From: Microbispora corallina
GTDB lineage: Bacteria > Actinomycetota > Actinomycetes > Streptosporangiales > Streptosporangiaceae
DNA length: 64,000 nt
NCBI RefSeq assembly: GCF_016863035.1
Contig: NZ_BOOC01000023.1
Span: forward strand, 107,087-171,086
Direction of reading: 5' to 3'
Positions 41,310-51,220 of the stretch are shown piece by piece; the stretch's first letter is position 1; each line of letters starts with the position of its first letter. The notes beneath the pieces were generated by a model. It saw only the letters and a list, made by a program, of their open reading frames with translations. It was not told the origin of the DNA and did no database searches. A program made the position numbers and the translations under genes.

Positions 41310-42071
41310 ATGGACATCTTCTGGTTCGCGGCCTTCGCCGTGCTGCTGGCCGGCTACTTCGCCCTGGAGGGGTTCGACATCGGCCTCGGCGTGCTGCTGC
41401 CCGTCCTCGGGCGATCCCCGGCCGCGCGGGACCGGCTGGTCGCGGCGATGGCGCCCTTCGTGCTCGCCAACGAGGTGTGGCTGGTCGCGCTGGCCGGGCT
41501 GCTGTTCGGCGCGTTCCCCTTGCTGGAGGGCCGCGTGCTGAGCGGCCTCTACCCCGTGGTGGTGGCCCTGCTGCTGTCGTGGATCCTGCGGGACGCCGGG
41601 CTGTGGTTCCGCCGCCGCGCCGACGGCGCCGCCTGGCGGGCGTTCTGGGACGGCACGCTCTGGCTGGGCTCGGCCGGGCTGGCGCTGTCGTGGGGCGCGG
41701 CCCTCGCCGCGATCGCCCGGGGGCTGCCGGGGTCGCCGCTCGACCTGCCCGGCCTCGTGGCGGGCCTCGTGGTCCTCGCGCTGTTCGCCGTGCACGGCCG
41801 GACGTTCGCGGCCTGGCGGCTCCCCGGGGACCCGGCGGTGCGCGGCGCCCGGCGCGACGGGCGGGCCCTGCTGCTGTCCGCGTGCCTCGCGGCGACGCCC
41901 GCCGTGGCCGGGGCGGCCGTCTTCGCCTCGGCCATGCTGGAGAACGCCGCCCCGGACGGGACACTGACGGTCCTCGGTGTCATGGTGGTGCCGTTCGCCC
42001 CCCTCCTGGTGGGCGCGCAAGTATGGGTGTGGCGCACCTTCTCGAGGGGCGCCCTGCCGTCGTTCTTCTGA
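41310..42071 (+). CDS. cydB: Cytochrome bd oxidase subunit II, short form
   Basis: A 253-residue membrane protein. It opens with the CydB signature FAVLLAGYFALEGFDIGLGVLLP and continues with NEVWLVALAGLLFGAFP and WILRDAGLWFRRR. Usual CydB proteins have about 330-380 residues, so roughly two helices appear to be missing from the C-terminal half. The frame is intact and ends cleanly before cydD, arguing for a genuinely compact form rather than a frameshift. The ATG lies 10 bp after the cydA stop. It matches the similarly shortened CydA, suggesting the two subunits shrank together. Confidence 0.85.
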   Translation: MDIFWFAAFAVLLAGYFALEGFDIGLGVLLPVLGRSPAARDRLVAAMAPFVLANEVWLVALAGLLFGAFPLLEGRVLSGLYPVVVALLLSWILRDAGLWFRRRADGAAWRAFWDGTLWLGSAGLALSWGAALAAIARGLPGSPLDLPGLVAGLVVLALFAVHGRTFAAWRLPGDPAVRGARRDGRALLLSACLAATPAVAGAAVFASAMLENAAPDGTLTVLGVMVVPFAPLLVGAQVWVWRTFSRGALPSFF

Positions 42072-42083
42072 GGGGACCGTCGT

Positions 42084-43775
42084 TTGCACAAGGATCTCCT
42101 GAGGCTGGCGCGGGCCGAGGCGGCCGTCCGCCTCCACCTGGCAGCCTGCCTCGGCGCGGCGGTGGCGGCCGGCCTGCTCGTCATCGTCCAGGCGGAACTG
42201 CTGGCCGGGGTGCTCTCGGGCGCGTTCGCCGTCGCCGCGCTGTTCCCCCTGGCCCTGGTGGTCGCGGCGCGCGGACTGCTCGGCTTCGGCCAGGGCGTCT
42301 TCGCCGGCCGCACGGCGACCGCGCTCAAGTCCGTGCTGCGCCGGCGGCTGCTGTCCCGGTTCCAGGAGCTGGGCCCGGCCTCGTACCGGTCGGGCGAGCT
42401 GGTCACCCTGGCCGGGCGCGGCCTCGACGCGCTCGACCCGTACCTGACCGGCTACCTGCCGGCCGTCGCGGTGGCCGGGGTGGTGCCGGTCGCCGTCCTG
42501 GTCCGGCTGTTCGCGGCCGATCTGCAGACGGCGGTCATCGTGCTGCTCACGCTGCCGCTGATCCCGGTCTTCGGGGCCCTCGTCGGGTGGACCACGAAGG
42601 CCGTGACCGAACGGCAGTGGCGGGCGCTGGCCCGGCTCGGCGGCCACTTCCTGGACGTGGTGCGCGGCCTGCCGACCCTGCGGGCGTTCGGGCGGGCGCG
42701 CTACCAGGCGTCGGTCATCCGGGAGGTCGCCGAGGCCCACCGGGCGGCGACGATGCGGACGCTCCGGGTGGCGTTCCTGTCGTCGCTCGTGCTCGAACTG
42801 GTGGCGTCGCTGTCCCTCGCCCTGGTCGCCGTGCCGGTGGGCCTGCGGCTGCTGTCGGGGTCCCTCGACCTCCACACCGCGCTGCTCGTCCTGCTCCTCG
42901 CCCCCGAGGCGTACCTGCCGCTGCGGGTCATGGGCACGAGGTTCCACGCCGCGATGGAGGGCGTGGCGGCCGCGGACGAGGCGTTCGCCGTCATCGGCGA
43001 CGGCCGGGAGCCGTCGCCCGGTCCAGCGCCGTCTCCCCGTGGGGAGACGGCCGGGGAGGCTGCGCCCTCCCCGCCGGAGATCCGGCTGGAGGGGGTGACC
43101 GTGCGCTACCCCGGCCGGGAGGACGCCGCGCTGCGGGACGTCTCGCTCGTCATCGCGCCGGGCGAGCGGGTCGCCGTCGTCGGCCCCAGCGGCGCCGGGA
43201 AGAGCACGCTGCTGCACCTGCTGATGGGGTTCGTCGCGCCGTCGGAGGGCCGCGTGCTGGTCGGCGGCGCCGACCTGGCCTCGCTCGACCTCGACGCGTG
43301 GCGGCGCCGGCTCGCGTTCGTGCCGCAGCGGCCGCACCTGTTCGCGTCGTCGGTCGCCGACAACATCGCGCTCGGCTCCGGCGCCGACGCCGGGCGGGTG
43401 CGAGCCGCGGCCGCGGCCGCGCAGGCCGCGGAGTTCGTCGACGGCCTGCCCGAGGGGTACGACACGGTCCTCGGAGAGCGGGGGGCCGACCTGTCGGCCG
43501 GGCAGCGGCAGCGGGTGGCGCTCGCCCGCGCGTTCTGCCGCCCCTCCGCCGAGGTGCTGCTCCTGGACGAGCCGACCGCCCGGCTCGACGGCCGGAGCGA
43601 GGCGGCCGTCATCGAGGCCACCAGGCGGCTGGCCGAGGGCCGTACGGCGATCATCGTCGCCCACCGGCCCGCCATGATCGACCTGGCCGACCGCGTCGTC
43701 CGCGTCGAGGGCGGCCGGCTCGTCGCGCCCGCGGGCGCCGGATCCGCCCACGCCAACGAGGGGACGACGACGTGA
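42084..43775 (+). CDS. cydD: CydD-type ABC transporter subunit
   Basis: A 563-residue ABC exporter half: six membrane helices, then a nucleotide-binding domain with Walker A GPSGAGKST, Q-loop, signature LSAGQRQRVALARA and Walker B VLLLDEP. With CydC it exports thiols (glutathione or cysteine in E. coli; probably another thiol in actinomycetes) needed to assemble cytochrome bd. Start is TTG 42084, with AGGGGA 5 nt upstream. It lies 12 bp after cydB and overlaps cydC by 4 nt. Confidence 0.9.
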   Translation: MHKDLLRLARAEAAVRLHLAACLGAAVAAGLLVIVQAELLAGVLSGAFAVAALFPLALVVAARGLLGFGQGVFAGRTATALKSVLRRRLLSRFQELGPASYRSGELVTLAGRGLDALDPYLTGYLPAVAVAGVVPVAVLVRLFAADLQTAVIVLLTLPLIPVFGALVGWTTKAVTERQWRALARLGGHFLDVVRGLPTLRAFGRARYQASVIREVAEAHRAATMRTLRVAFLSSLVLELVASLSLALVAVPVGLRLLSGSLDLHTALLVLLLAPEAYLPLRVMGTRFHAAMEGVAAADEAFAVIGDGREPSPGPAPSPRGETAGEAAPSPPEIRLEGVTVRYPGREDAALRDVSLVIAPGERVAVVGPSGAGKSTLLHLLMGFVAPSEGRVLVGGADLASLDLDAWRRRLAFVPQRPHLFASSVADNIALGSGADAGRVRAAAAAAQAAEFVDGLPEGYDTVLGERGADLSAGQRQRVALARAFCRPSAEVLLLDEPTARLDGRSEAAVIEATRRLAEGRTAIIVAHRPAMIDLADRVVRVEGGRLVAPAGAGSAHANEGTTT

Positions 43776-45475
43776 CCGCGCACCTCGGACCCGTACGGGC
43801 GGCGGGAACGACCCGCAGACTGGTCCTCGCCGCGCTCGCGGGAGCCGCCGCCGACCTCGCGGGGGTGGCGCTGATCGCGTCGGCCGCGTGGCTCATCACG
43901 AGGGCCGCCGAGCAGCCGCCGCTGGCCGCCCTGTCCGTGGCGATCGTGGCCGTGCGGGCGTTCGCGACCACGCGGGGCGTCTTCCGGTACGGCGAGCGCC
44001 TGGCCGGGCACGACGTGGCGCTGCGCGCCCAGGCCGGGACGCGGGAGGGGCTCTACGAGGCCCTGATCCCGGCGGGGCCGCTGCCGCAGCGGGGCGCCGA
44101 CCTGCTCAGCCGGATGGTGGACGACACCGACGCCGTCCAGGACCTGCTCGTCCGGTGCCTGCTCCCGGCCGCCGCCGCCCTCGTGACCGGCGTCGCCGCC
44201 GTGATCCTCGCCGGGTTCCTGCTGCCCGCCGCGGCGCTCGTGCTGGCCGCCGGCCTGCTCGTCGCGGGGCTCCTGCTGCCCGCCGCCACGGCGGCCGCCG
44301 CCCGGCGCCGGTCGGCGACGATCGCCCCGGCCCGCGCCGAGCTGGCCGCCCGGGTGGCCGACCTGGTGCACGGCGCCGCCGACCTCGCGGCGTACGGCGC
44401 CGGGGGCCGGGCCCTGTCTGCGGCGATGGCGGCGGACGGGCGGCTCGGACGGCTGGAGCGGGGGCAGGCCTGGATCAACGCCGTCGCGCTCGGGATCGGG
44501 ATGCTGGCGCAGGGGCTGACCGTCGTCGGCGTGGTGCTGGCGGCCCAGGCCGCCGGGCTGGCACGCGTCCCGGCCGCCGTGCTCGCGCTGGCGGCGCTGG
44601 TGTCGTTCGAGCCGGTGCTGCCGCTGGCGGCCGCGGGCGAGCGGTTCTCCGGCGTCCTGGCGGCGCTGCGCCGGCTGCGGGAGATCCGCGCGACGCCGCC
44701 CGCGGTGACCGAGCCCGCCGACCCCGCTCCCCCGCCGGAGCCGCCGCTGACCGTGGAGGTCCGCGACCTGGTGGTGCGGCACGGCGGCCGCGAGCCCGCG
44801 CTCGACGGGGTGAGCCTCACGCTCACCCCCGGCAGGCGGGTCGCCGTGGTCGGGCCCAGCGGCGCGGGCAAGAGCACGCTGCTGTCGGCGTTGATGCGCA
44901 CCGTGGAGATCGAGTCGGGCGAGGTCCTCGTCAACGGGGTCGACGTCCGGCGGTACCGGTCCGACGACGTGCGGGCGAGGATCACCGGCCTCACCCAGGA
45001 CCCGTACGTCTTCCAGGCGTCCGTCCGGGACAACCTGCGCCTGGCCGGCCCGGAGGCCACCGCCGAGGAGCTGTCCGAGGCCGTGCGGCGGGCCCGGCTG
45101 GAGGCGTGGGCCGAGCGGACCGGCTGGGACACGGTCCTCGGCGAGGACGGCCGCACGGTGTCGGGGGGCCAGCTTCAGCGGCTCGCGCTGGCCCGGGCGC
45201 TGCTGTTCGACCCGTCCGTCCTGCTGCTGGACGAGCCCGCCGAGGCGCTGGACGAGGAGACGGCCGACCTGCTCATGGCCGATCTGCTCGACGCCACCCG
45301 CGGCCGCACGACGCTGCTGGTCACCCACCGGCTGCGCGGCCTGGAGCAGGTGGACGAGATCGTCGTGCTGGAGGCCGGCCGGGTCGTCCAGCGCGGCCCC
45401 CACGCGGACCTGGTGACCGCACCCGGCTACTACCGGGACCTGTGGGAGTCGGAGGCGATGACCCGCCAACGCTGA
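43772..45475 (+). CDS. cydC: CydC-type ABC transporter subunit
   Basis: A 567-residue ABC exporter half. It has six helices (VALIASAAWLITRAA, then the typical FRYGERLAGHDVALR loop), Walker A GPSGAGKST, signature VSGGQLQRLALARA and Walker B VLLLDEPAEALDEET. GTG 43772 overlaps the cydD stop; the long frame upstream of it is read-through of cydB/cydD in the wrong frame. It pairs with CydD as a heterodimer. It ends the cydABDC operon, followed by a strong terminator. Confidence 0.9.
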   Translation: MTAHLGPVRAAGTTRRLVLAALAGAAADLAGVALIASAAWLITRAAEQPPLAALSVAIVAVRAFATTRGVFRYGERLAGHDVALRAQAGTREGLYEALIPAGPLPQRGADLLSRMVDDTDAVQDLLVRCLLPAAAALVTGVAAVILAGFLLPAAALVLAAGLLVAGLLLPAATAAAARRRSATIAPARAELAARVADLVHGAADLAAYGAGGRALSAAMAADGRLGRLERGQAWINAVALGIGMLAQGLTVVGVVLAAQAAGLARVPAAVLALAALVSFEPVLPLAAAGERFSGVLAALRRLREIRATPPAVTEPADPAPPPEPPLTVEVRDLVVRHGGREPALDGVSLTLTPGRRVAVVGPSGAGKSTLLSALMRTVEIESGEVLVNGVDVRRYRSDDVRARITGLTQDPYVFQASVRDNLRLAGPEATAEELSEAVRRARLEAWAERTGWDTVLGEDGRTVSGGQLQRLALARALLFDPSVLLLDEPAEALDEETADLLMADLLDATRGRTTLLVTHRLRGLEQVDEIVVLEAGRVVQRGPHADLVTAPGYYRDLWESEAMTRQR

Positions 45476-45513
45476 CGCCGGATCACACCGCCCTGCGCGT
45501 GCCGGAAAACGGC

Positions 45514-45553
45514 GTCGCCGGTGAGCCTCCCGCGACGGGGGCTCACCGGCGAC
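45514..45553. terminator. Bidirectional terminator between cydC and the HtrA-like gene
   Basis: A perfect 14-bp stem (GTCGCCGGTGAGCC and complement) encloses a 12-nt loop that can itself pair CCC with GGG. It lies between two converging stop codons. Confidence 0.75.
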
Positions 45554-45566
45554 GGACGCCGGGCCG

Positions 45567-46886
45567 TCAGCCGGCCGACTGCTCCGCCAGCGTGGCGGTG
45601 ACGGTCGAGCTCCTGCCGTCCCGGGTGTAGACGATCGTGACCTTGTCGCCGGGCCGGGCGCTGCGGATCGCGCCGACCAGGGCCTCCGCGCCGTCCACCT
45701 GGGTGTCGTTGATCTTCGTGACCAGGTCGCCCTCCTTCAGGCCGGCCTTGTCGGCCGGGCTGCCGGCGGTGATCGAGCTGATCACGGCGCCCGAGGTGTC
45801 GCCGGTCGCGTCGGCCACGCTCACGCCAAGGAACGCGTGGCTGACCTTGCCGGTCTTGATGAGCTGCTGGGCGACCAGCTTCGCGGTGTTGATGGGGATC
45901 GCGAAGCCGACGCCGATGTTGCCCGAGCTGGAGCCCGAGGTGGCGATGGCGGTGTTGACGCCGACCACCTGGCCCGCCGCGTTGACGAGCGCGCCACCCG
46001 AGTTGCCGGGGTTGATGGCCGCGTCGGTCTGGATCATGCCGCCGATCGTGGTGCCCTGCTGTTGCTGCTGCTGCGGCTGCTCCAGGCCCCACGGGAACTG
46101 CGGCTGCTGCTGCTGTTCCGGGCCCTCGGTGAGGGTCCGGTCCAGGGCGCTGATGATGCCCGAGGTGACCGAGCCCTCCAGGCCCAGCGGGCTGCCGATC
46201 GCCAGGACGGCGTCGCCCACCTGGAGCTTGTCGCTGTCGCCGAGGGAGGCGGGGGTCAGGCCGGAGACGCTCTGCGCCTGGATGACCGCGAGGTCGGTCG
46301 TCGGGTCGGTGCCCTTGACGACGGCCGAGGCCGTCTTGCCGTCGCTGAACTTCACCGTCACCGTGCCGCCCTGCGCGTCGGCGACGACGTGGTTGTTGGT
46401 CAGGATCAGCCCGTCGGCCGACAGGATGACCCCCGACCCCTCACCCCCGCCGTTCTGCGTCGTCACCTTGATCGACACGACGGACGGCATGATCGCCTTG
46501 GCGACCGCCGCGATCGTGTTGGCCGAGGTGTTCGAGGCGGGGCTCACGACGGGGCTGGAGATGACCGTCTGGCCGCCGTTGGTGGCGTTCGCGACGAGGG
46601 CCCCCGTCGCCCCGCCGCCCAGGGCCACCGCGACGAGGGCGAGGCCGGCTCCGGCCTTCTGCCTGCCGGTCAGCCTCGCCTTCTGCGGTGCGCCAGGCCC
46701 CGGCAGCGCCGCCGTGTCGAAGGGCCCCTGCGGGCCGTACCCGCCGTATCCGCCATAGCCGCCCCCGTACGACTGCTGGCCACCGTACTGCCCGTGCTGC
46801 GGCGGAGTCCTGCCGAACTGGCTCCAGCCGTGACCGGGGAGTACGTCGGTGTTCTCGTTGCCGGGAACGTGCTCTTGTGAGCTCAT
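45567..46886 (-). CDS. HtrA/DegP-like membrane-anchored serine protease
   Basis: A 439-residue S1C protease. The cytoplasmic N-terminal stretch is rich in Gly, Tyr and Gln (GGGYGGYGGYG). One transmembrane helix follows near residues 75-97, then a trypsin-like domain with the catalytic His in TNNHVV, Asp in TDLAVI and Ser in NPGNSGGAL, and a C-terminal PDZ domain (FLGVSVADATGD...AGLKEGDLVTKIND). A Gln-rich insert (EQQQQPQFPWG...QPQQQQQQG) sits in the protease loop between the LTEGPE segment and the active Ser. It likely degrades misfolded envelope proteins. ATG 46886 is used because GAGGGGG has proper spacing to it, unlike the two earlier in-frame ATGs. Confidence 0.9.
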   Translation of the reverse strand: MSSQEHVPGNENTDVLPGHGWSQFGRTPPQHGQYGGQQSYGGGYGGYGGYGPQGPFDTAALPGPGAPQKARLTGRQKAGAGLALVAVALGGGATGALVANATNGGQTVISSPVVSPASNTSANTIAAVAKAIMPSVVSIKVTTQNGGGEGSGVILSADGLILTNNHVVADAQGGTVTVKFSDGKTASAVVKGTDPTTDLAVIQAQSVSGLTPASLGDSDKLQVGDAVLAIGSPLGLEGSVTSGIISALDRTLTEGPEQQQQPQFPWGLEQPQQQQQQGTTIGGMIQTDAAINPGNSGGALVNAAGQVVGVNTAIATSGSSSGNIGVGFAIPINTAKLVAQQLIKTGKVSHAFLGVSVADATGDTSGAVISSITAGSPADKAGLKEGDLVTKINDTQVDGAEALVGAIRSARPGDKVTIVYTRDGRSSTVTATLAEQSAG

Positions 46887-47018
46887 CGCCATCCCCCTCA
46901 ATGGATCTGCCGGTAATCCCGGCTCTCCGCCGGTACACGACTACTTTCGCAAACCCGCGATAAGGCCGCGCTAAGCGATCAGTCGCACGCTCCCACCAGG
47001 CCGTACGCGCTCCTTATA

Positions 47019-48554
47019 TCAGGACGTCGGGGGCCAGTACTCGTCCTTGAGAAGGCGCTTGTAAAGCTTTCCTGTCGGATGGCGGGGAAGCTCGTCGCGG
47101 AAGTCGACGGACCTCGGGCACTTGTAGTGGGCGAGGCGGGCCCGGCAGTACTCGATCAGCTCGGCCTCCAGGTCCGGGCCGGCCTCCTCCGGAGAGGCCG
47201 GCTGGACGACGGCCTTCACCTGCTCGCCCATCTCCGGGTCTGGTACGCCGAAGACGGCGACGTCGGCGACCTTGGGATGCAGCGCGAGGACGTTCTCCGC
47301 CTCCTGCGGGTAGATGTTCACCCCGCCAGAGATGATCATGTACGAGCGCCGGTCGGTGAGGTAGAGGAAGCCCTCCTCGTCGACGTACCCGATGTCGCCC
47401 AGGGTGGTCCAGCCCCGGCCCCGCGGGTCCTGGGCCGCCCGGGTCTTGCCGGGGTCGCCGTGGTAGACGAACCGCGGCCCGTCGGAGAAGTACACCGTGC
47501 CGTGCTCACCCGGCGGCAGCTCGTCGCCCTGCTCGTCGCACACGTGCACGGCCCCGAGCAGCGGGCGGCCCACCGTGCCCTTGTGCTTGAGCCAGTCCTC
47601 CGGGCCGACGTAGAGGAAGCCGTTGCCCTCGGTGCCGGCGTAGTACTCGTGGACGACCGGCCCCCACCACTCGAGCATCCGCTCCTTGACCTCGACGGGA
47701 CAGGGCGCGGCCGCGTGGATGGCGCACGTCAGCGACGACAGGTCGTACCGGCCGCGCGCCTCCTCGGGAAGCTTGAGCATCTTGACGAACATCGTCGGCA
47801 CCCACTGGGAGTGGGTGACGCGGTGGCGCTCGATCAGCTCCAGGGCCTTCTCCGGGTCGAATTTCTCCATCACGACGACGGTCGCCCCGAGCCGCTGGAA
47901 CGTCATGCAGTACCGCAGCGGCGCGGCGTGGTAGAGCGGGGCGGGCGACAGGTACACGCTGCCGGATGACGGCGCGAACAGGAACTGCACGAGCCGCACC
48001 AGCGGCCCGGCGAAGTCCATGTCCGCCTTGCTCAGCGTCGGCTTGACCCCCTTGGGCCGTCCGGTGGTGCCGGAGGAGTAGAGCATGTCCACGCCCTGGC
48101 ACTCGTCCTCGATCGGCGTCGCGGGCTGCCCCGCCGTCGCCTCCTCGTACGAGCGGAAGCCGGGGGCAACGCCGTCGATCATGAGCCGCAGCTCCACGCG
48201 CGGGGTGGCCTCGGTGATCGAGGTCGCGACCTCGGCCAGCGCCGCCGAGGAGATGAAGATCCTCGCCTCGCAGTTGTCGACGATGTACGCCAGCTCCTCG
48301 GACTGCAGCCGCGTGCTGATCGCCGTGTAGTAGAGCCCCGACCGGTGGGCGGCCCACGCGACGACGAGGAAGAGCGGGTGGTTCTCCAGCATGAACGCGA
48401 CGTGGTCGCCCGGCCGGAGACCCGCGGCGCGGAACAGGTGCGCCAGGCGGTTGGACTCCTCGTCGAGCTCCCTGAACGTGATCACGCGGCCCGAGCCGGC
48501 CATGATCACCGCGGGCTTGTCCGGCGTCACCGCCGCGATCGCTCCAGGGTGCAT
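47019..48554 (-). CDS. AMP-dependent fatty acyl-CoA synthetase/ligase
   Basis: A 511-residue member of the ANL superfamily with the AMP motif MLYSSGTTGRPKGV, the motif YYAGTEGNGF, the C-domain hinge region YLTDRRSYMIISGGVNIYPQEAE, and the C-terminal catalytic Lys in PTGKLYKR. It activates a carboxylic acid (probably medium- or long-chain fatty acid) as an adenylate and transfers it to CoA. No carrier-protein domain is attached. It stands alone, 132 bp downstream of the HtrA-like gene's divergent start and followed upstream by lon. It could supply an acyl unit for the N-terminal condensation domain of the NRPS, but nothing in the sequence demonstrates this. Confidence 0.9.
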   Translation of the reverse strand: MHPGAIAAVTPDKPAVIMAGSGRVITFRELDEESNRLAHLFRAAGLRPGDHVAFMLENHPLFLVVAWAAHRSGLYYTAISTRLQSEELAYIVDNCEARIFISSAALAEVATSITEATPRVELRLMIDGVAPGFRSYEEATAGQPATPIEDECQGVDMLYSSGTTGRPKGVKPTLSKADMDFAGPLVRLVQFLFAPSSGSVYLSPAPLYHAAPLRYCMTFQRLGATVVVMEKFDPEKALELIERHRVTHSQWVPTMFVKMLKLPEEARGRYDLSSLTCAIHAAAPCPVEVKERMLEWWGPVVHEYYAGTEGNGFLYVGPEDWLKHKGTVGRPLLGAVHVCDEQGDELPPGEHGTVYFSDGPRFVYHGDPGKTRAAQDPRGRGWTTLGDIGYVDEEGFLYLTDRRSYMIISGGVNIYPQEAENVLALHPKVADVAVFGVPDPEMGEQVKAVVQPASPEEAGPDLEAELIEYCRARLAHYKCPRSVDFRDELPRHPTGKLYKRLLKDEYWPPTS

Positions 48555-48659
48555 GACCGAACGTTACTCGGTTTGCCGGGGCGGCGGTAGGAGCCACACC
48601 CGTGGCCCCGCGACGCGGAACGGCCCGCGGCCCGTGGCCCCGCGACCTCGCGACGCGGA

Positions 48660-48693
48660 ACGGCCCGCGCCCCGGGAACGAGGCGCGGGCCGT
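48660..48693. terminator. Terminator after lon
   Basis: ACGGCCCGCGCC and GGCGCGGGCCGT pair as a perfect 12-bp stem with a 10-nt loop, 13 bp after the lon stop on the minus strand. Just beyond it the sequence CGACGCGGAACGGCCCGCG occurs twice (near 48611 and 48651). Confidence 0.65.
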
Positions 48694-48706
48694 GCGTTGA
48701 GCGCGG

Positions 48707-51067
48707 TCAGGCGGCGGCGTGCTGCCCGACGGTCGCGGGGGCGAGGGCGAGGCCGAGGACCTCGCGGACGTCGCTCACCGCGTGGACGGTGAGGTCGGCC
48801 AGCACCTCGGCCGGGACGTCGTCCAGGTCGGGCTCGTTGCGCGCCGGGATGAGCACCGTGGTGATCCCGGCCCGGTGGGCGGCGAGCAGCTTCTGCTTGA
48901 CGCCCCCGATCGGCAGGACCCGCCCGGTGAGGGAGACCTCGCCCGTCATCGCGACGTCGCCGCGCACCGGCCGTCCCGACAGCAGCGACGCGAGGGCGGT
49001 CGTCATGGTGACGCCGGCCGACGGGCCGTCCTTCGGCACCGCGCCCGCGGGCACGTGGATGTGCACGGACCGGTCCTTGAGCGAGCCGACCGGCAGTTCG
49101 AGCTCCACCCCGCGCGAGCGGAGGTAGGACAGCGCGATCTGCGCCGACTCCTTCATCACGTCGCCCAGCTGGCCCGTCAGGGTCACGCCGGTCGAGCCCG
49201 TCTCCGGGTCGGCCAGCGACGCCTCGACGTACAGGACGTCGCCGCCCGCGCCGGTGACGGCCAGGCCGGTCGCCACGCCGGGCACCGAGGTGCGCTGCCG
49301 CGCCTCGGGCAGGGACGACTCCGGCACGAACCGGGGCCGGCCCAGGTAGTCGACCAGGTTGTCCGCCGCGACCGCGACCGGCAGCGCCGTCTGGTCCAGG
49401 GCGACCTTCGCGGTCACCTTGCGCAGGATCCGGGCGAGCGAGCGCTCCAGCGAGCGGACGCCCGCCTCGCGGGTGTACTCGCCGGCCAGGCGGCGCAGCG
49501 CGCCCTCGTCGATCGACACGTCCTCGACGGTGAGGCCGGCCTTCTCCAGCTGACGCGGGAGCAGGTGGTCGCGCGCGATGGCGACCTTCTCGTCCTCGGT
49601 GTAGCCGTCGAGCGTGACGATCTCCATGCGGTCCAGCAGCGGCCCGGGGATCTGCTCCAGGACGTTGGCCGTGGCCAGGAACAGCACGTCGCTGAGGTCG
49701 AGCTCGACCTCCAGGTAGTGGTCGCGGAACGTGTGGTTCTGCGCCGGGTCGAGGACCTCCAGGAGGGCGGCCGTCGGGTCGCCCCGGTAGTCGGCGCCGA
49801 CCTTGTCGATCTCGTCGAGCAGCACGACCGGGTTCATCGAGCCGGCCTCGCGGATCGCGCGGACGACGCGGCCCGGCAGCGCGCCGACGTAGGTGCGCCG
49901 GTGGCCGCGGATCTCCGCCTCGTCGCGCACGCCGCCGAGGGCGACGCGGACGAACTTCCGGCCCATGGCCCGGGCGACCGACTCGCCGAGCGAGGTCTTG
50001 CCGACTCCGGGAGGACCGGCCAGCGCGAGCACGGCGCCGCTGCGGCGCCCGCCGACGACGCCCAGACCCTGGTCGGCCCGGCGCTTGCGGACCGCGAGGT
50101 ACTCCACGATGCGGTCCTTCACGTCGTCGAGCCCGGTGTGGTCGGCGTCCAGCACCGCCCGGGCGCCGGCGATGTCGTACTCGTCGGTCGTGTGCACGTT
50201 CCACGGGATGTCGAGCAGCGTGTCGAGCCAGGTGCGGATCCAGCCGGTCTCGGGCGACTGGTCGGACGTCCGCTCCAGCTTGTCGACCTCCTTGAGCGCG
50301 GCCGTGCGCACCTTCTCGGGAAGGTCGGCCGCCTCGATGCGGGACCGGTAGTCCTCCTCCTCGTCGGAGGGGTCGCCGTTCAGCTCGGCCAGCTCCTTGC
50401 GGACGGCCGCGAGCTGCTGACGGAGCAGGAACTCGCGCTGCTGCTTCTCCATGCCCTCCTGGACGTCCTTGCGGATGGTCTCCGCGACGTCCAGCTCGGC
50501 CAGGTGGTCGCGCGCCCAGCCGACGAGCTTGTCGAGCCGCTCGGCCGGGTCGAGGGTCTCCAGCAGCAGGAGCTTCTGCGGCGTGGACAGCCACGGAGCG
50601 TAGCCCGCGCTGTCGGCCAGCACCGCCGGGTCCTCCATCTGGTTGACCGCGTCGACGACCTGCCACGCCCCGCGCTTCTGCAGGATCGTGGTCGTCAGGG
50701 CCTTGTACTCCTTGACCAGGTCCTCGGCCCGGGAGCCGGCGGGAACCTGGTCCAGCACCGAGGCCTCCACCCAGAGCGCCGCGCCCGGGCCGGTGGTGCC
50801 GGTGCCGACCCGCATGCGGTCGACGCCGCGGACCACGGCGGCCGGCTCGCCGCCGGGCAGCCGCCCGACCTGCTCGACGACGGCGGCGACGCCGATGGCG
50901 CCGTACCGGCCGTCCACGCGGGGCACGAGGAGCACCCGGCTCTCGCCGCTGGCCCGCGCGGCCTCGATGGCGGCCCGGACCTCGGAGGCCGACAGATCAA
51001 GAGGAACCACCATGCCGGGCAGGACGACCTCGTCGTCCAGCGGAAGGACGGGAAGGATCTGTGACAT
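48707..51067 (-). CDS. lon: ATP-dependent protease Lon
   Basis: A 786-residue Lon: N-terminal substrate-binding domain ([21 protein letters not shown] onward), AAA+ module with Walker [10 protein letters not shown] and Walker B VLLDEID, and C-terminal protease with the catalytic Ser in [10 protein letters not shown] and Lys in [13 protein letters not shown]. It removes damaged and regulatory proteins. ATG 51067 is chosen, with GGAG in front; the longer frame to 51100 reaches into the operator. A HAIR inverted repeat stands immediately upstream, as in Streptomyces where HspR represses lon, so heat-shock control is likely. Length is normal for the family. Confidence 0.96.
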   Translation of the reverse strand: MSQILPVLPLDDEVVLPGMVVPLDLSASEVRAAIEAARASGESRVLLVPRVDGRYGAIGVAAVVEQVGRLPGGEPAAVVRGVDRMRVGTGTTGPGAALWVEASVLDQVPAGSRAEDLVKEYKALTTTILQKRGAWQVVDAVNQMEDPAVLADSAGYAPWLSTPQKLLLLETLDPAERLDKLVGWARDHLAELDVAETIRKDVQEGMEKQQREFLLRQQLAAVRKELAELNGDPSDEEEDYRSRIEAADLPEKVRTAALKEVDKLERTSDQSPETGWIRTWLDTLLDIPWNVHTTDEYDIAGARAVLDADHTGLDDVKDRIVEYLAVRKRRADQGLGVVGGRRSGAVLALAGPPGVGKTSLGESVARAMGRKFVRVALGGVRDEAEIRGHRRTYVGALPGRVVRAIREAGSMNPVVLLDEIDKVGADYRGDPTAALLEVLDPAQNHTFRDHYLEVELDLSDVLFLATANVLEQIPGPLLDRMEIVTLDGYTEDEKVAIARDHLLPRQLEKAGLTVEDVSIDEGALRRLAGEYTREAGVRSLERSLARILRKVTAKVALDQTALPVAVAADNLVDYLGRPRFVPESSLPEARQRTSVPGVATGLAVTGAGGDVLYVEASLADPETGSTGVTLTGQLGDVMKESAQIALSYLRSRGVELELPVGSLKDRSVHIHVPAGAVPKDGPSAGVTMTTALASLLSGRPVRGDVAMTGEVSLTGRVLPIGGVKQKLLAAHRAGITTVLIPARNEPDLDDVPAEVLADLTVHAVSDVREVLGLALAPATVGQHAAA

Positions 51068-51081
51068 GCGAACTCCAAAGG

Positions 51082-51100
51082 TTGAGTTATGCCGACTCAA
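51082..51100. promoter_or_regulatory. HAIR element (HspR operator) upstream of lon
   Basis: TTGAGT and ACTCAA separated by 7 bp reproduce the core of the HspR-associated inverted repeat CTTGAGT-N7-ACTCAAG. It ends 15 bp before the lon start codon on the minus strand. HspR represses dnaK, clpB and lon in Streptomyces; no hspR gene is in the window. Confidence 0.85.
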
Positions 51101-51220
51101 CTAACAGGAGTGCGATCGTGTTCCCTAGTTTGCGCCCGTTCGCTGTGAGCGATCGTAATTGTGTAATCACCGCCAGTCGATGGGCGGGAGCACCCTCGCG
51201 GATGCCGCAGGATGACCCAT

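Noticed and set aside
41310..42071. cydB truncated by a frameshift
   Set aside because: The frame ends cleanly 12 bp before cydD with its own ribosome site, no continuation of CydB is seen in other frames, and cydA is shortened in a similar way.
46981..47010. Half-site CGCTCCCA resembling a CebR box near the acyl-CoA synthetase
   Set aside because: Only one arm matches, with no dyad partner, and it lies downstream of that gene's stop codon.
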